Origin: Corella eumyota
Taxonomy: Eukaryota; Chordata; Ascidiacea; Phlebobranchia; Corellidae
Direction: 5' to 3'
Length of the DNA stretch: 64,000 bases
Assembly: GCA_963082875.1 (NCBI GenBank)
Contig: OY720100.1
Coordinates: forward strand, 2,914,001 to 2,978,000
Shown: positions 9,950 to 20,748 of the stretch, piece by piece
Numbering within the stretch: position 1 is the first letter of the stretch
How the letters are laid out: every line of letters starts with the position of its first letter
The notes under the pieces: generated by a model
Databases searched by the model: none
What the model was told of the DNA's origin: nothing
What the model saw: the letters and a program-made list of their open reading frames with translations, nothing else
Made by a program: the position numbers and the translations under genes

Positions 9950-12900
9950 TATTTTGTTATTAAAAAAATTTAATTTTAAAACATAACTAACTTTAATATG
10001 GAAAAAGTGACTTACTTTTGGTGCACACAATGAAAACATTATTCAATTCTTTTTTATCAGGTTTAAGTTATCTTTTGGAAGATTCCTAATGGAGTAACGT
10101 AAGTGATTAAATAGTTTATCAAATATTTTAAATTGTTAGATTATTTTTATAATTTAAAAACTGGGCCAAAGTACTTACATGAGTGTATGCACATTCCTTG
10201 ATTTTTATTTATTTGAATAACATAATTTAAACAACAACTGATTTCACCTTCCTGACAGGTTGAAAGGTCACAACTAGATAAACAAGCGAAAATAAAAACT
10301 AAAAACTTTTTACTAGTAAACTAAGACAAGTAAAGTTATTCAATAAAGAGACAAAAATATTATGTTAGGTTATTTTTGAAATTTAAAAAAATAATACCAT
10401 ACTTTTGGGTATATCTTCTATATCATTTATCTAGATTACATTTTCTGAGTAAAATACCAATTTCGTTGAACCTAAGTATGTTTGTTAAATTTATTAAAAA
10501 AAGCTTTTTTAGAGAAGTTATAGGTTTGTATAAAATAACCTAAAAATAGGTTAAACAACAAAAGCGCCTACCCATACTTAAATTGTTCGAAGATGCTAAC
10601 ATAAAAATACTATAAAAAGTGCCTACCCATATTTTAATTACTATAAAAAGGTTTTTACACAAAAGTGCCTAACAACCTTTATTTAGTCACTGAAATAAGC
10701 TTACCCAAAGAAAGTTTTCGGGTTGGGATTTGTTGTTTAATCTTACTTAAACTTGGACCCAAGAGGCTAGGTTCAAAAACAATAATTCTCTTTCTCAGAA
10801 GACTTTTAATACAGTAACTAAAATAATATAAAAGTTGATTAAATATTTTATATAGTATTCTAAGTTGTTATGTTAAATCTATTTTACCAAAAATGAGTGA
10901 AAGTACATACATAAGTGCACTCAAATTTTTTGATACTTATTCTTCTATAAAAATGTTTCATTGAAAACTGAGTTCACCCTCTTGGGAGGTTGAAAGGTCG
11001 CAACTAAGAAGACAAGCAAAAAATAATAATTTAGGTAAAGATAAAAATTTTAGTTTGATATTTTAAACTAGTAAGATTTGGTATAGTGCGTTATGAAACA
11101 AACTTTCATAACCTTTCAATAATGAATAATCTTGCAAATTTTAATTAACAAACTGTATTAGTAAAATAATACAGAGACAAATTAATACAGTAAGTAATTT
11201 TATTACCATACTTTTTGTATATCCTTGTTAGCGTGACATTTTTCTAGAATACATAACAAGTAAATCACCAGTTTGTTGTGCTAAAATGAATAATGTTTGC
11301 TAAATTTATATAGAGTGTTTATCAGAAGTTATATTTAAATTAATATAAGGTATGAATATAAAAAATAATATAAGGTATTATTATAAAAATGCCTACTTAT
11401 ATTTAAATTAATATAAGGCATTATATAAAAATATTACAAAATATGTCTATTAAGACTTCATTCAAACAAAAACATGTTTATCTAAAGCTAATTTAGTCAC
11501 AGAAATAAGCTTACCCAGAGTAAAGTTTTCAAGTTGGTTTTATTCAAGCCAATAGTTTAATCTTACTTAAACTTGGACACAAGACGCTAGGTTCAATAAC
11601 AATGTCGGTCTCAGAGACTATAAATAAAAGTTCAAAATGTAATTAAAATGCTATAAATTTAAAGATGCAAAATAAAAAAGTACTTACTATGATGCACACA
11701 CAAAGAAAGGTTGCAACATTCCTAAGACAGTCTAAGAATTGTTAGAAGGGCCGATTCAGATGTAAAATAAGGCTAGTGTCTGCCCAGTATTAAAATATAT
11801 AGTTCGGTAAATAGAGATGATATATCAGTTTCACTTAAACCATAAGTGTAGGTTGAATAAAGATTTTTGAAATACCGCGAAACTGATCCAATTTTAACAA
11901 CTTATTCTTTAATTTATTAATACCCAACGGCCAATAAAGTTTTTGTTTGGTTTCCCCTTGTCTTTAAAAGTCTTTCTTCTTTAAACTTTACAAACTAAAA
12001 AAATAAAAGTTTAGTATGTTATTATAAAAATTTAAATTAAAAACATAACTAACTTTTATATTGAAAAAGTTCCTTACTTTTGAAACACACAATAATTTTT
12101 TAAATCGTAAGATTTTTTTTATATTACAAAAACCAAGTTTAAAGTACTTACAGAGGGTATGCAAATTTCTTGAACGTACCTTTTTGAATATTTTTGAAGC
12201 AATTATCTAGATTGCATTTTCTGTGAAAAAAATACCATTTTGTCAGGCTAATATGATTAAATGTTTGGTAAATTTATAAAAAATGCTTTTTTAAAGTTAT
12301 TGGTTTGTGAAAAACCTTAATAGAAAGTAGTCTGCCTACCAAAAATTTATTCCAACAAAGGAAAGTGTTTATAATTTAGTCACAAAAATAAGGTTACCCA
12401 GAAAAAAGTTTCAAAGTTTGTTTTAATCAAGCCAATTGTTCAATCTTGGTACACAAGATGCAATTTCCAGCACTTAGAGCAAAAGGTCTCGAGACTATAA
12501 ATAAAAGTTAAAAAGTACTTAAAATGCTTTAAATAGAAACTATATTTTAAAGTTTAAAATGTAATAAGAATGCTTCAAATTTAAAGTCGCAAAATAATAA
12601 AGTACTTACTCTTGGTGCTTACAAAGAAAATAATATTTAACTCTTTTCAATTGGTTATCTTTCAGGTAAGTAACTTTCTTGAAGGTTAGAAGATTTCTAA
12701 TTGAGTAACCTAAGTAATTAAATAGTTGATGATTAAATATTTTATGCAGTAATTGTTTTACTGTTTTTATATTACAAAAACTGAGTAAAAGCACTAACAT
12801 AAGAGAAAAAGGTAAAAAAAATGTTATCTTTTATTCATTAAACCAGTATAAGCTTATCAGTTAATAAAAAAAAAAAAAAAATTTAAATAAACAATATTAC

Positions 12901-15100
12901 CATATATATTTGTAGGTCTTTGGTAACGTTTTTCTTAATTATATTTTCTGGTAAACTACCAAGTTTGTTGTGCTAAAATAAAAATATGTTTGTTAAATTC
13001 AGAAAAAATAATTTTCGAAAGTTATTGGTTTGCAAAAGTACTTACCAAGGGCTATGTTAAACTAAAAAAATGACAACCCATATTTAAATTAATTTGAAAA
13101 CAGTCTCACACAAATGTACCTAATAACAATTTATCAAACAAAAAAATGTTTATCTAGAGCTAATTTGCTCACATAAATAAGCTTACCCAGTAAAAATTTT
13201 GTTGGTTTTAATCAGACCAGTTGTTGAATTTTATTTAAACTTTTCATAAAAATGTTATAAGGGTTAGGTTTCATAAAAATGTCTTAAGGTCTCAGGAGCA
13301 AAGGTCTCAAAATGGTCCCAGAATTAAAGGGTCTCAAGACTATAAATAAAAGGTCTTAAAATGTAATAAAAATGCTTCAAGTTCAAAGATGAAAAATAAT
13401 ACCGTAGTTACTTTAGGTGCACACACAAAGAAAACATAATTTTTTTTCTTAAGGTTGGGGTTATCTTTTAGGTAAGTTACTTCACTTTCTTGAAAACTTA
13501 CATAAACTAAGTGAAAGTACTTACATGAGTGAACACAAATTTCTTGATTCTTTTTGGTTTGATTAAAATAATTCAACAACCAACTTCGCCTTCATTCACA
13601 ACTGAGTAAACAAGCAAAAATATTAATTTAGATAATTAATAAAATTTTTGCTTTATATATTTTAAACTACTTTAATAAAGTTCTAACACAAAAATATTAT
13701 AAAAAGTGCTAAAAATAATTATGTTACAGAAATAAGCTTACCTAAAGTAAAGTTTTTAAGTTGGTTTTGTTCAACCCAGTTGTTTAATCTTACTTAAATC
13801 TGAACACAAGATGCTTGGGTAAAACCAATGTCTCGAAGGGTTATGTACAACAGTCACGAAACAGCCCCGAAATTGGGCTAAATCCAGATAGGCTTGGTAA
13901 AGTCTGATCCGATAGGTCAGCTGCATTAATAGAAGTTTAACATGTTAAATATGAAGATTACCATTTAAAAAAAATATGTATATAACTTTTTAACTTACTT
14001 TTGGTGCCCACAAAGAGAAATAATATTTAATTCTTTTTCATTAGGTATTTTTTTATGGACAACTGATTTCACCTTCTTGTAAGGTACAAAAGTTACAACT
14101 GGAGAAACAAATATATTTTCTGTTTGTTATTCTTAACATATATGAATGTCCTATCAGTAGATAAATATGGAACAAAAAAATTAAGAAACCAAAAAATATA
14201 GTAGTATTTAATTAAAAAATATTTTGTTATGTTTATGTATATTTTTGGTAATGTTTATCCAGATTACATTTTCTGAATAAAATACCAATTTTTTGTCCCA
14301 TAATAAAAATATGATTGTTAAATATATAAAAAGTGCTTTTCCAAAGTTAATAGTTTGTGAAGGTGCATTCTAGATTTTTTAAAGATTTTAGTTAAACTGA
14401 AAATGTGCCTACCCATATTTAAATTAATCTAAAAAGGTTCTTACACGCAAGTTGCTTTTAAGGCTTCATTTTCACAATAAAAAGTTTATTTATTTAGAGT
14501 TAATTTAGCCAAGAAATAAACTTACCTTATTTGTTCGATCCTTCCTAGGCTTAAAAAAAGAGGCTTTGTTCAATAACATAATCGCTTCAAAGGCTTTGTG
14601 ATAATAAAAAGAAAAAAAGTCTATAGACTGTAACAGAATGATAAAATTTAGTTAGTATTGTGGGGTACTATAACAAACTTTTATAACCCTTTATTGATAA
14701 ATAATTCTGCAAAATTTACAAAGGTAATATAAAATGTATATACAAAACAATTTATTTAAATCTTAACTCAATTTGGTAACAGAAAAAAGCTTACCAGAAG
14801 TAAAGTTTTTGAATTGATTTTAATTAACCCAATTGTTCAATTTATCTAAAACTTGTACACAAGATGTCTTGTCGTCTTAAGTGCAAAGGCAGCGAGAATG
14901 GCGAAGAACACGAAAAATTTGATTTCTTCATCAAAAAGGTTGCTGAGTCAATTAAAGAAAAAAAAATAAGCATAAATAAAAACACCTAAAAATAAATAGG
15001 AAAAAGTTTTTACTTGAGTGCATGCAAATAGAAACTTCTTTGGATTGCAGAAATCTCGATTGTTCTTTTTTTTACATTCAGTTATTCTAAACAAATTTGC
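9950..15100. repeat. Composite tandem array, about 6 units of 0.55-1.05 kb built from five or six sub-blocks
   Basis: One sub-block (gaaataagcttaccc, then about 50 bases including ttggttttattcaa, then aatcttacttaaacttgg and cacaagatgc) recurs near 10693, 11509, 12389, 13181, 13732 and 14785. A second (cttacttttggtgcacacaa) recurs near 10012, 11690, 12075, 12605, 13408 and 13998. A third (aagtacttacatgagtg) lies near 10165, 10890, 12140, 13512 and 15000. A fourth (aactgatttcaccttc) lies near 10240, 10965, 13575 and 14055. A fifth (taccatacttttgg to cattttctgaataaaatacca) lies near 10396, 11206, 12195, 12898 and 14230. A sixth (aaaagtgcctacccatattt) is interspersed. Order is largely kept, with deletions and additions. 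On the minus strand each sub-block ends in a donor-like GTAAG, GTATG, GTGAA or GTAGG. Copies diverge strongly, so the array is old. No frame is open in all copies. Confidence 0.7.
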
Positions 15101-15439
15101 AAGTTGTTCTAAACAAATTTGCCGAACTGAGAAATTAGTTAAATGAATAAATACTATATCTTTTGCTCATTATTTTAAATGTATATTACTTTAAAAATAA
15201 AACTTATTTACCACTTTAAAAACTATACTTAGAAGTTTAAAGTGGAAAAGAAACACTTACTTAACAAAATTCCACATTTGAAATAAAATGAGTTTTTAAT
15301 TAAATGCTTACCATACTTATTAGTGATATTTTATTTTGATTCAGGAGTTTTTTGGAATGAATTGAACTACTTTCTTAAAATGTTTTTTTTTAAATAAAAA
15401 TTGTCATAAACCTAAATAAAACAACAGCTTGTTAAAATA

Positions 15440-15530
15440 AACAGATCTTTTGTACTTTATGGTCCCCAATATTAGTAAGGACCATAAAGTACAAAAAAAA
15501 TTTAGCAAGGACTGTGAAGTACAGGAGTTC
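15440..15530. repeat. Perfect hairpin plus ~30-bp minisatellite fragment
   Basis: ttgtactttatggtcc and ggaccataaagtacaa form a 16-bp perfect inverted repeat separated by about 13 bases (ccaatattagtaa). The sequence then continues as atttagcaaggactgtgaag, a unit of the minisatellite also found in dynein introns. Confidence 0.7.
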
Positions 15531-15719
15531 ATTTGACAACTGCAAAATACAAATGATTCATACGAACAATTGCTCATTAAACAAAACAAAATTTAATTAA
15601 AATTAATAAAGGTTGTACAAAATAAAATTTATATATTCAAAAAAAAGGATGACAACATAAGATTTTTATGTTTGTATGTGTCATGTATATAATAACAATA
15701 TTTAGAAAAAAATAGACAC

Positions 15720-15990
15720 CTTATGCCCGATGGTATGCACATTAACTGGCTTCTTTTTCAGTCAAATATCATAACCATAATAGCAATATTTACAATCTTT
15801 ATACCATACACACATGCCAGAATGTTACCAAGCAAAAATGAGTAAGCTATTCTGTGACACGCCTGTAGCATAATTCTGCGTACGATTTCTAAAAATAGAC
15901 CCTGTGAAACGATTTAGATTGTTTAAAACCTTTGGCACAGAGTCATTTTAATCAATCCTGGGATGGTTTATGGTGGGATAATAAAAATGA
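15720..15990 (+). other. Exon-like module, left copy (inverted partner at 18060-18370)
   Basis: On the plus strand a pyrimidine tract with a 3' splice-site-like cttctttttcag (about 15749-15762) precedes sequence that aligns through ctaaaaatagacc, agattgttta, ctttggcac and cctgggat...ggtgggataa with the minus-strand sequence at 18060-18370. Reading frames here are interrupted, so this copy does not encode an uninterrupted product. Confidence 0.5.
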
Positions 15991-15999
15991 CTTGGTAGT

Positions 16000-17380
16000 G
16001 CATATAGCAATGTAAAATTTAGTTTTGGAGATAAAAATTGACCTTATGCAATTTAGTTTTGTTTTATATGCAAATTTTTAAAATCTGTTTTTTGAAAAAG
16101 AATTTTTTTTGCCTACAACATTTTACATATTTTAATAGTTTTAGTATCAATTTGACCATAAAGATGTTAAGGAATTTCATAACAATAAACATCAAAATAT
16201 AAGTTTAAATAATTTCATTTTTTGCATGTTAAATTTTTTTCAACAAAATGCATACTTTTAAATTTTAAAAATTTTGTACATGCTTTTTTTAACGAAGCTT
16301 ATTTTAGCTTTGGTTTTTAGAAAGAATAAGAAAAAAGACATTGTGATCACAAAGAATGAACACACTTTAATAAGAAACAAAGAAGTTTAATTTTGTGTTA
16401 TAAATGTATTGTATACATGTGTTATGTTAAGTTTGCCAGGAATAAACTAACATAATCACTTATTGTTAACCGTGTGTTTTTTGCAAAATATTTCTTGAAG
16501 CTTGACAAAAGATTTAGGCTTTGAATTTTCTTTGCATGGTTACTATTTAGTTGTGCTTTAAAAATGAACAATTCGATAACTAGCTGTTTGGGTAATTTTG
16601 CTTGAAAATTCGGTTTCACTCATTTTTTGCCAATTTTTCTTTTCCAACAATTTTCTTTAAATTAACATTGTAGTTTGGCATGTTTTTATAAGCAATTTCC
16701 TTTTTCTTTTTTTTAAAATAGTTTTTAACATGCTGTTAGTGTTTTCAATGTTTTTCAGAGTAAGTTCCATTTTGTTAAGAGCATAACAACAGCAAAAATG
16801 AACTTCAAATCTTAAAAAGAAACGATGTTCAAGTTTCTCATACTGCGTATGTCGTGTGTAAAACTTTTTACTCAGTATTGCATTTTGAAGCTTATTATAT
16901 TTCTTTTTCACGCTTTTTTTCATGTACCACAGCAGCATTTTCAGTTATTCGTGAATTTGTTGGAAGTGAAATTTGCATAAGGTCTGCACAGTTTTTGCTT
17001 TTTATTTCAGAAAAGTTTCGATTTATTACTATTTTACTTGTTGGTTACGTAAAAATAGTTTTTAGTTTTTTTAAGCACATTTTTTCTTTCTTGATTCACC
17101 AGCATTTAATTTTTTTGTTTTTTTAATTCATAAGTAGAATTATAACTACTTTATCTTCTTTTTGATGTATTAGCATGATGATTAGCCCTTTTACTGTTCT
17201 TGGATTTGTTGTCCATTTTATAACATCACAGTTTTTTTAACAGTAAGGCTTCTAGGAAGGTTTGTTTTAACATTTCAACATTTTTATTGAACAAGATAGC
17301 TCAAAATCAGATGTCAGTTTCATATTTTGCAACATTTGTATGTGTTTTATTTGTGTTAATGTTTTAAAAAAAATTGTTTT
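16000..17380. other. AT-rich centre of the 12-kb block
   Basis: Long T-runs on the plus strand and A-runs on the minus. Open frames of 65-93 codons at 16422-16619, 16657-16938 and 16854-17126 have biased, lysine- or phenylalanine-heavy composition and no recognisable motif. The first part (16000-16250) weakly matches the inverse of 17600-18050 (tttttttgcctacaacattt against tttttttgctaaacaacatt). Confidence 0.4.
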
Positions 17381-17385
17381 ATATT

Positions 17386-17577
17386 AAAGTGGGTACTCCA
17401 GGAACGACCACACTTTAATATCGAAAAGAAATTTTCTAAAAATTATTTATTATTAATTAAAATGTATACATATACATTAAAAAAATATTGTAGTGGGTAC
17501 TCCAGGAACGACCACACTACAATAATTAAAAAAAAAGGTTTAATAAATTTCGTGGGTTCGCCTCGAATGACCCAACT
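17386..17577. repeat. Three related hairpins around ggtactccaggaacgacc
   Basis: Two copies of gtgggtactccaggaacgac (from about 17392 and 17494) sit in different stems: ttaaagtg...cactttaa in the first and attgtagtg...cactacaat in the second. A third, diverged copy (gtgggttcgcctcgaatgac) follows at about 17551. Different but complementary stem bases around one conserved loop suggest selection on, or copying of, a structured element. Confidence 0.6.
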
Positions 17578-18059
17578 ATTATATTTAAAAATAGAAGAAA
17601 AAAAATTTATTTTTTTATATTTTGATTAATTGTTAATAAAAAATAATTTAGTTATGGGCTTAACATCTTTTTTAGTATTTTTTTGGTAAATAAATAAAGA
17701 AAGATTAAAGCAGTTTTTTTTTTAACAACTACTTATTTTTTATGTATATAAATGTTGTTTAGCAAAAAAATTCTTATTATTCTTTAAATTTTGTCATATT
17801 TAGTTTTTTCAAAAACTAATTTTTTTTGATTAAGTTTTAACATAGGTTAGAGTATATTAAATTTAAGTTTTAAAAAACTACATTGCATTTACATGGCTAT
17901 AAGTTGAACTACCAATTATTGTTTTGATAATTTTGACATAAATTTGTATATACATAATTTTTTATTTTTTTAATAAAAAATAATTTTTTTTTAAAGTTTT
18001 TTTTTATAATTCAGAAAAAATTTTGCTTATTTTATGTTATCCCACCAATATTAAGCAAT

Positions 18060-18370
18060 CCCAGGACATTATTCAAATTTGAAACATTTTTTTTTTAAAA
18101 TTTAACACTCCATGCCAAAAGCGTTTAAACAATCTGTTGCCGTTTCTACGTAGAGGTCTATTTTTAGAATGCGCAGCAGCATGTATGCTACCTGCGGACT
18201 ACAAAATAACTTAGCCATTTTTGCAGGCAAAAACATTCTTGGAATGTGCACAGAGTACAAAGAATTATAAAAATGCCACATGGCTACGTTACTTAACTGA
18301 AAAGATGTCAGCAAAGTGAATGCCACAAGGCATATAGCATATGTTAGGTCAAAACATGTTATTTTATACA
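18060..18370 (-). other. Exon-like module, right copy, open for about 70 codons
   Basis: Inverted partner of 15720-15990. On the minus strand a 3' splice-site-like gctgacatcttttcag (ending near 18303) is followed by an open stretch that includes SVHIPRMFLPAKMAKLFCSP and LRILKIDLYVETATDC and ends at a stop at 18102; an upstream ATG extends the frame to 18386. It is cysteine- and hydrophobic-rich and matches no family I know. The left copy is not open, which argues against a maintained protein. Confidence 0.35.
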
Positions 18371-18399
18371 TAAAACATAAAAACATGAAAATACATACT

Positions 18400-19800
18400 A
18401 ATATCCATTAATCAAACTAACAATTAGCACAAATAAAAAAAATTAATCTGGTTTTATAGTAAATGTAAATGCCATATGGTAACAAGAAGAACATAAAACA
18501 AATTTAAGGTATTTTCATTAATATTTGCAAAGTCTTTTATATCTTGAAAACAAAATTGTGCCACGTTAAATAAATTGTCCTTTTGGTAGATTTACATACC
18601 TCTTGTTTTTATATGACAAGCACATCTACTATAAACCTGTTAGGCAAAGGTGGGCACAGTTATTTAAAAAGTTAACCTTAATGTGTGTCAATAACCACCT
18701 ATTTCGTTAATAGATAATCCCGTAACACAAGTTTAAATAATTGTTAAAATTATTCCTAAAAAAACAAGATTAACAAACGGATAATAACAGTTTACATTGT
18801 AAGAAACCTGGGATCTAATTATTTTCAGAGTCACTTTAAAATTTTAAATTTTACAGAAATAATTATTGTTGTAATTGCCCAATAAAAGTTAAAAGGTCTT
18901 TCGCACACCTTTGCCATAACGACATAACTCCTATTTACATAAGAAACAAATGAAAAAATGAGTAAAACCTTACCTAGTCTGAAAAGTAGGGCAGCGTGTA
19001 CACACAAGATTAAAATTTGGGTACCTGTATAAACACAATCACAATCATGCCAGATCATGTCGTAATTGCTCTATTTTCCAGACTATGTCCCTACCACATT
19101 TGTTTGTTGTTAAAAAAGTGTATGCAGATCAATTGTCTCAGTCCAGGTCCTGATAATCCAATCATGTTTTGAAGATCTTTAAATAACAAAATGTTAAATA
19201 TATAATAATTTTTAAAAATATAAACATTAAAGTATTTTTTTTTAAATCGACTTTTGTCTATGCTTTAACTTTTTGTTTGCTTTAAAAAAAATTTTTTAAG
19301 CATTTTATTATTTTTTTACGAAACTAACTTACCTTATTGAAGTATTTCCATTTATTGATATATTACTTGTCTTCTTATTTCTTAACAGACTTCGGTAAAA
19401 ATAGAATAATATTATTTATTAACATTCCTAAAATATTGATAAACCACTAACAAAATGAAAAAATTTGCATATTTTATCAGTAAAATGCGCAAAATCCAAT
19501 TCAAAAAGCGCCGATTTCGCACCTTTTACTGATAACGATACCACGTGACAAAAAAGAAAAAAATGTTTTAAAATTAGTGTTTCCCCCAATAAAAGTTTAT
19601 TTTTTTTTAATTTTTAAACTATAATGTTCTGTTAAAAAACTTTATTAAAAATAACGAAAATTAGGAATGATGTTTAAGCCTTTAAATTTTAAATCCATTT
19701 TTGCGTATTAACCTAGCGTAATATTTAAAATATCAAAGGTTAAAAATTAGAATAAAATAAAAAATTAATTACGAATACACTGCTTAATGTGGCATACAGG
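18400..19800. other. Right arm of the 12-kb block without clear genes
   Basis: AT-rich. It contains a half-copy of the 7344-7563 MITE end (near 18973-19000) and a minus-strand donor-like aataaggtaagtt near 19330. An open frame at 18831-19058 has no recognisable domain. Confidence 0.4.
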
Positions 19801-19929
19801 TGTTATGACGTCATTACCGTTAAAAAAATCAATAATCAAAATACATATTTCGTCATGTAATGTTCCCGTTGACCCCTTCATCCCCTTGGTGCCATCTTCT
19901 AGTTAGCATCATTCGATTGCAAATTAAAT

Positions 19930-20175
19930 TTACTTTAGGAAAAAATATTGACACACAAGAACTATGACGTCATTTCCGCCTAAAAGTTATTATTATTTAT
20001 CAGTATTTTCTGTGTTTAGTTTTCTGCATTTTATGTACCACAGATGGTTGTATGTTGACCCTATGCTATTAACGTACGAGCATAACATTCTGATGACGTC
20101 ACCGTAAGGGATGTCAAGAAAAAATTTAAAAAAAATCAAAACACTTTGCACAAGCACTCTGCCTTTTACATAGTG
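19930..20175 (-). repeat. Right terminal inverted repeat of the 12-kb block
   Basis: Read inward from 20175: cactatgtaaaaggcagagt, then gtgttttgatttt, ggtgacgtcatc, taatagcatagg and ttaggcggaaatgacgtcat. CRE palindromes TGACGTCA lie at 20094-20101 and 19965-19972, with another at 19806-19813 in a second partial copy of the inner section (gacgtcataacacctgtatg). Confidence 0.75.
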
Positions 20176-20748
20176 CAGTAAACAGATAGTTAGGAAACAA
20201 TAAATGAGGTAGCGAAAAAAAGACCCGAAACGCGGAACACCAAAACGAGGAAAGAAGACCGGTGAGAAACATTTGCAGTCATTTTTAGAGGCAGGGTAGG
20301 CAGGGTAGGCCAGGGGTTTAGCGACACAGTTCCAAATTTATTTCCCATAAATAAAAATTGCCAATTTACCTCGTAAATAAACGCCACAGCTTTGCAGAAA
20401 ATCACTTTTTCAAAATAAGTAAAAAAAAATTAAGGATCTCTGTTTTTAATAGAATTCTAAAATGGAAAAACCGTAAGAAAAAGAAAAATTTTCCGTAACT
20501 ACTTAATAAAAAATGACATTATTTTGTAAAATATTTTATTACTAAACTACAAAGCTACACGAACAGTAGTTTAAAATATCATGAAGACGTAACAAAACAT
20601 TAAACTATTAAATGGTGTATATACCCACTTTTACGTCAAAAAGCTCACAAAATTTACAAAAAGCAAGCAAAAAGTTACAAGACTACGCTAACAGCATTAC
20701 TATAAAGATAAAATTTAACGTCTTTTTTCATAACTGCCCAAAAATGTT
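20176..20748. other. 3' flank of the dynein gene up to the 12-kb block
   Basis: Holds the 3' UTR and end of the dynein transcript. A minus-strand AATAAA lies at 20535-20540, about 210 bases after the stop codon, and is the likeliest poly(A) signal. A short direct repeat gcagggtag occurs at about 20282-20300. The 71-codon frame at 20190-20405 shows no motif. Confidence 0.45.

Larger units (their letters stand above)
8052..20175. mobile_element. Candidate 12.1-kb inverted-repeat-bounded element (non-autonomous DNA transposon, CACTA-like ends)
   Basis: The two ends are inverted copies of one sequence. Both begin cactatgtaaaaggc, share gagtgcttgtgca, gtgttttgatttt, ggtgacgtcatc, taatagcata, tgataaataataat and ttaggcgga, and remain alignable for about 250 bp. 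Inside lie a minisatellite (8338-9470), a composite tandem array (about 9500-15100), an inverted pair of exon-like modules (15720-15990 and 18060-18370) and three hairpins (17386-17577). No transposase, replicase or other recognisable protein was found. The terminal CACTA fits the CACTA/CMC group, but the flanking 3 bp (aga and cag) do not match, so insertion as one unit is not proven. The alternative is two MITE copies in opposite orientation with unrelated satellite between them. The inward-facing internal module pair favours one large imperfect palindrome. Confidence 0.55.

Noticed and set aside
10693-14870. Protein-coding repeat in the gaaataagcttaccc block (frame reading VRLNNWVEQNQLKNF in the copy at 13732)
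   Set aside because: The same frame is closed in the copies at 11509, 12389 and 14785, so conservation is not at the protein level.
16422-17126. Three frames of 65-93 codons in the centre of the 12-kb block
   Set aside because: Composition follows the local A/T strand bias, there are no motifs, and frames on opposite strands overlap.
18102-18386. 95-codon minus-strand frame as a stand-alone gene
   Set aside because: Its upstream third is the intron-like pyrimidine tract shared with the inverted copy at 15720-15990, whose frame is not maintained. No family match. Kept only as an exon-like module.
8052-20175. Polinton or other capsid-bearing element
   Set aside because: Inverted ends and size alone could suggest it, but no polymerase, integrase, ATPase or capsid-like sequence is seen.
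8049-20178. 3-bp target-site duplication expected of a CACTA element
   Set aside because: Flanks are aga on the left and cag on the right; 4-bp flanks also differ. The CACTA label is therefore only provisional.
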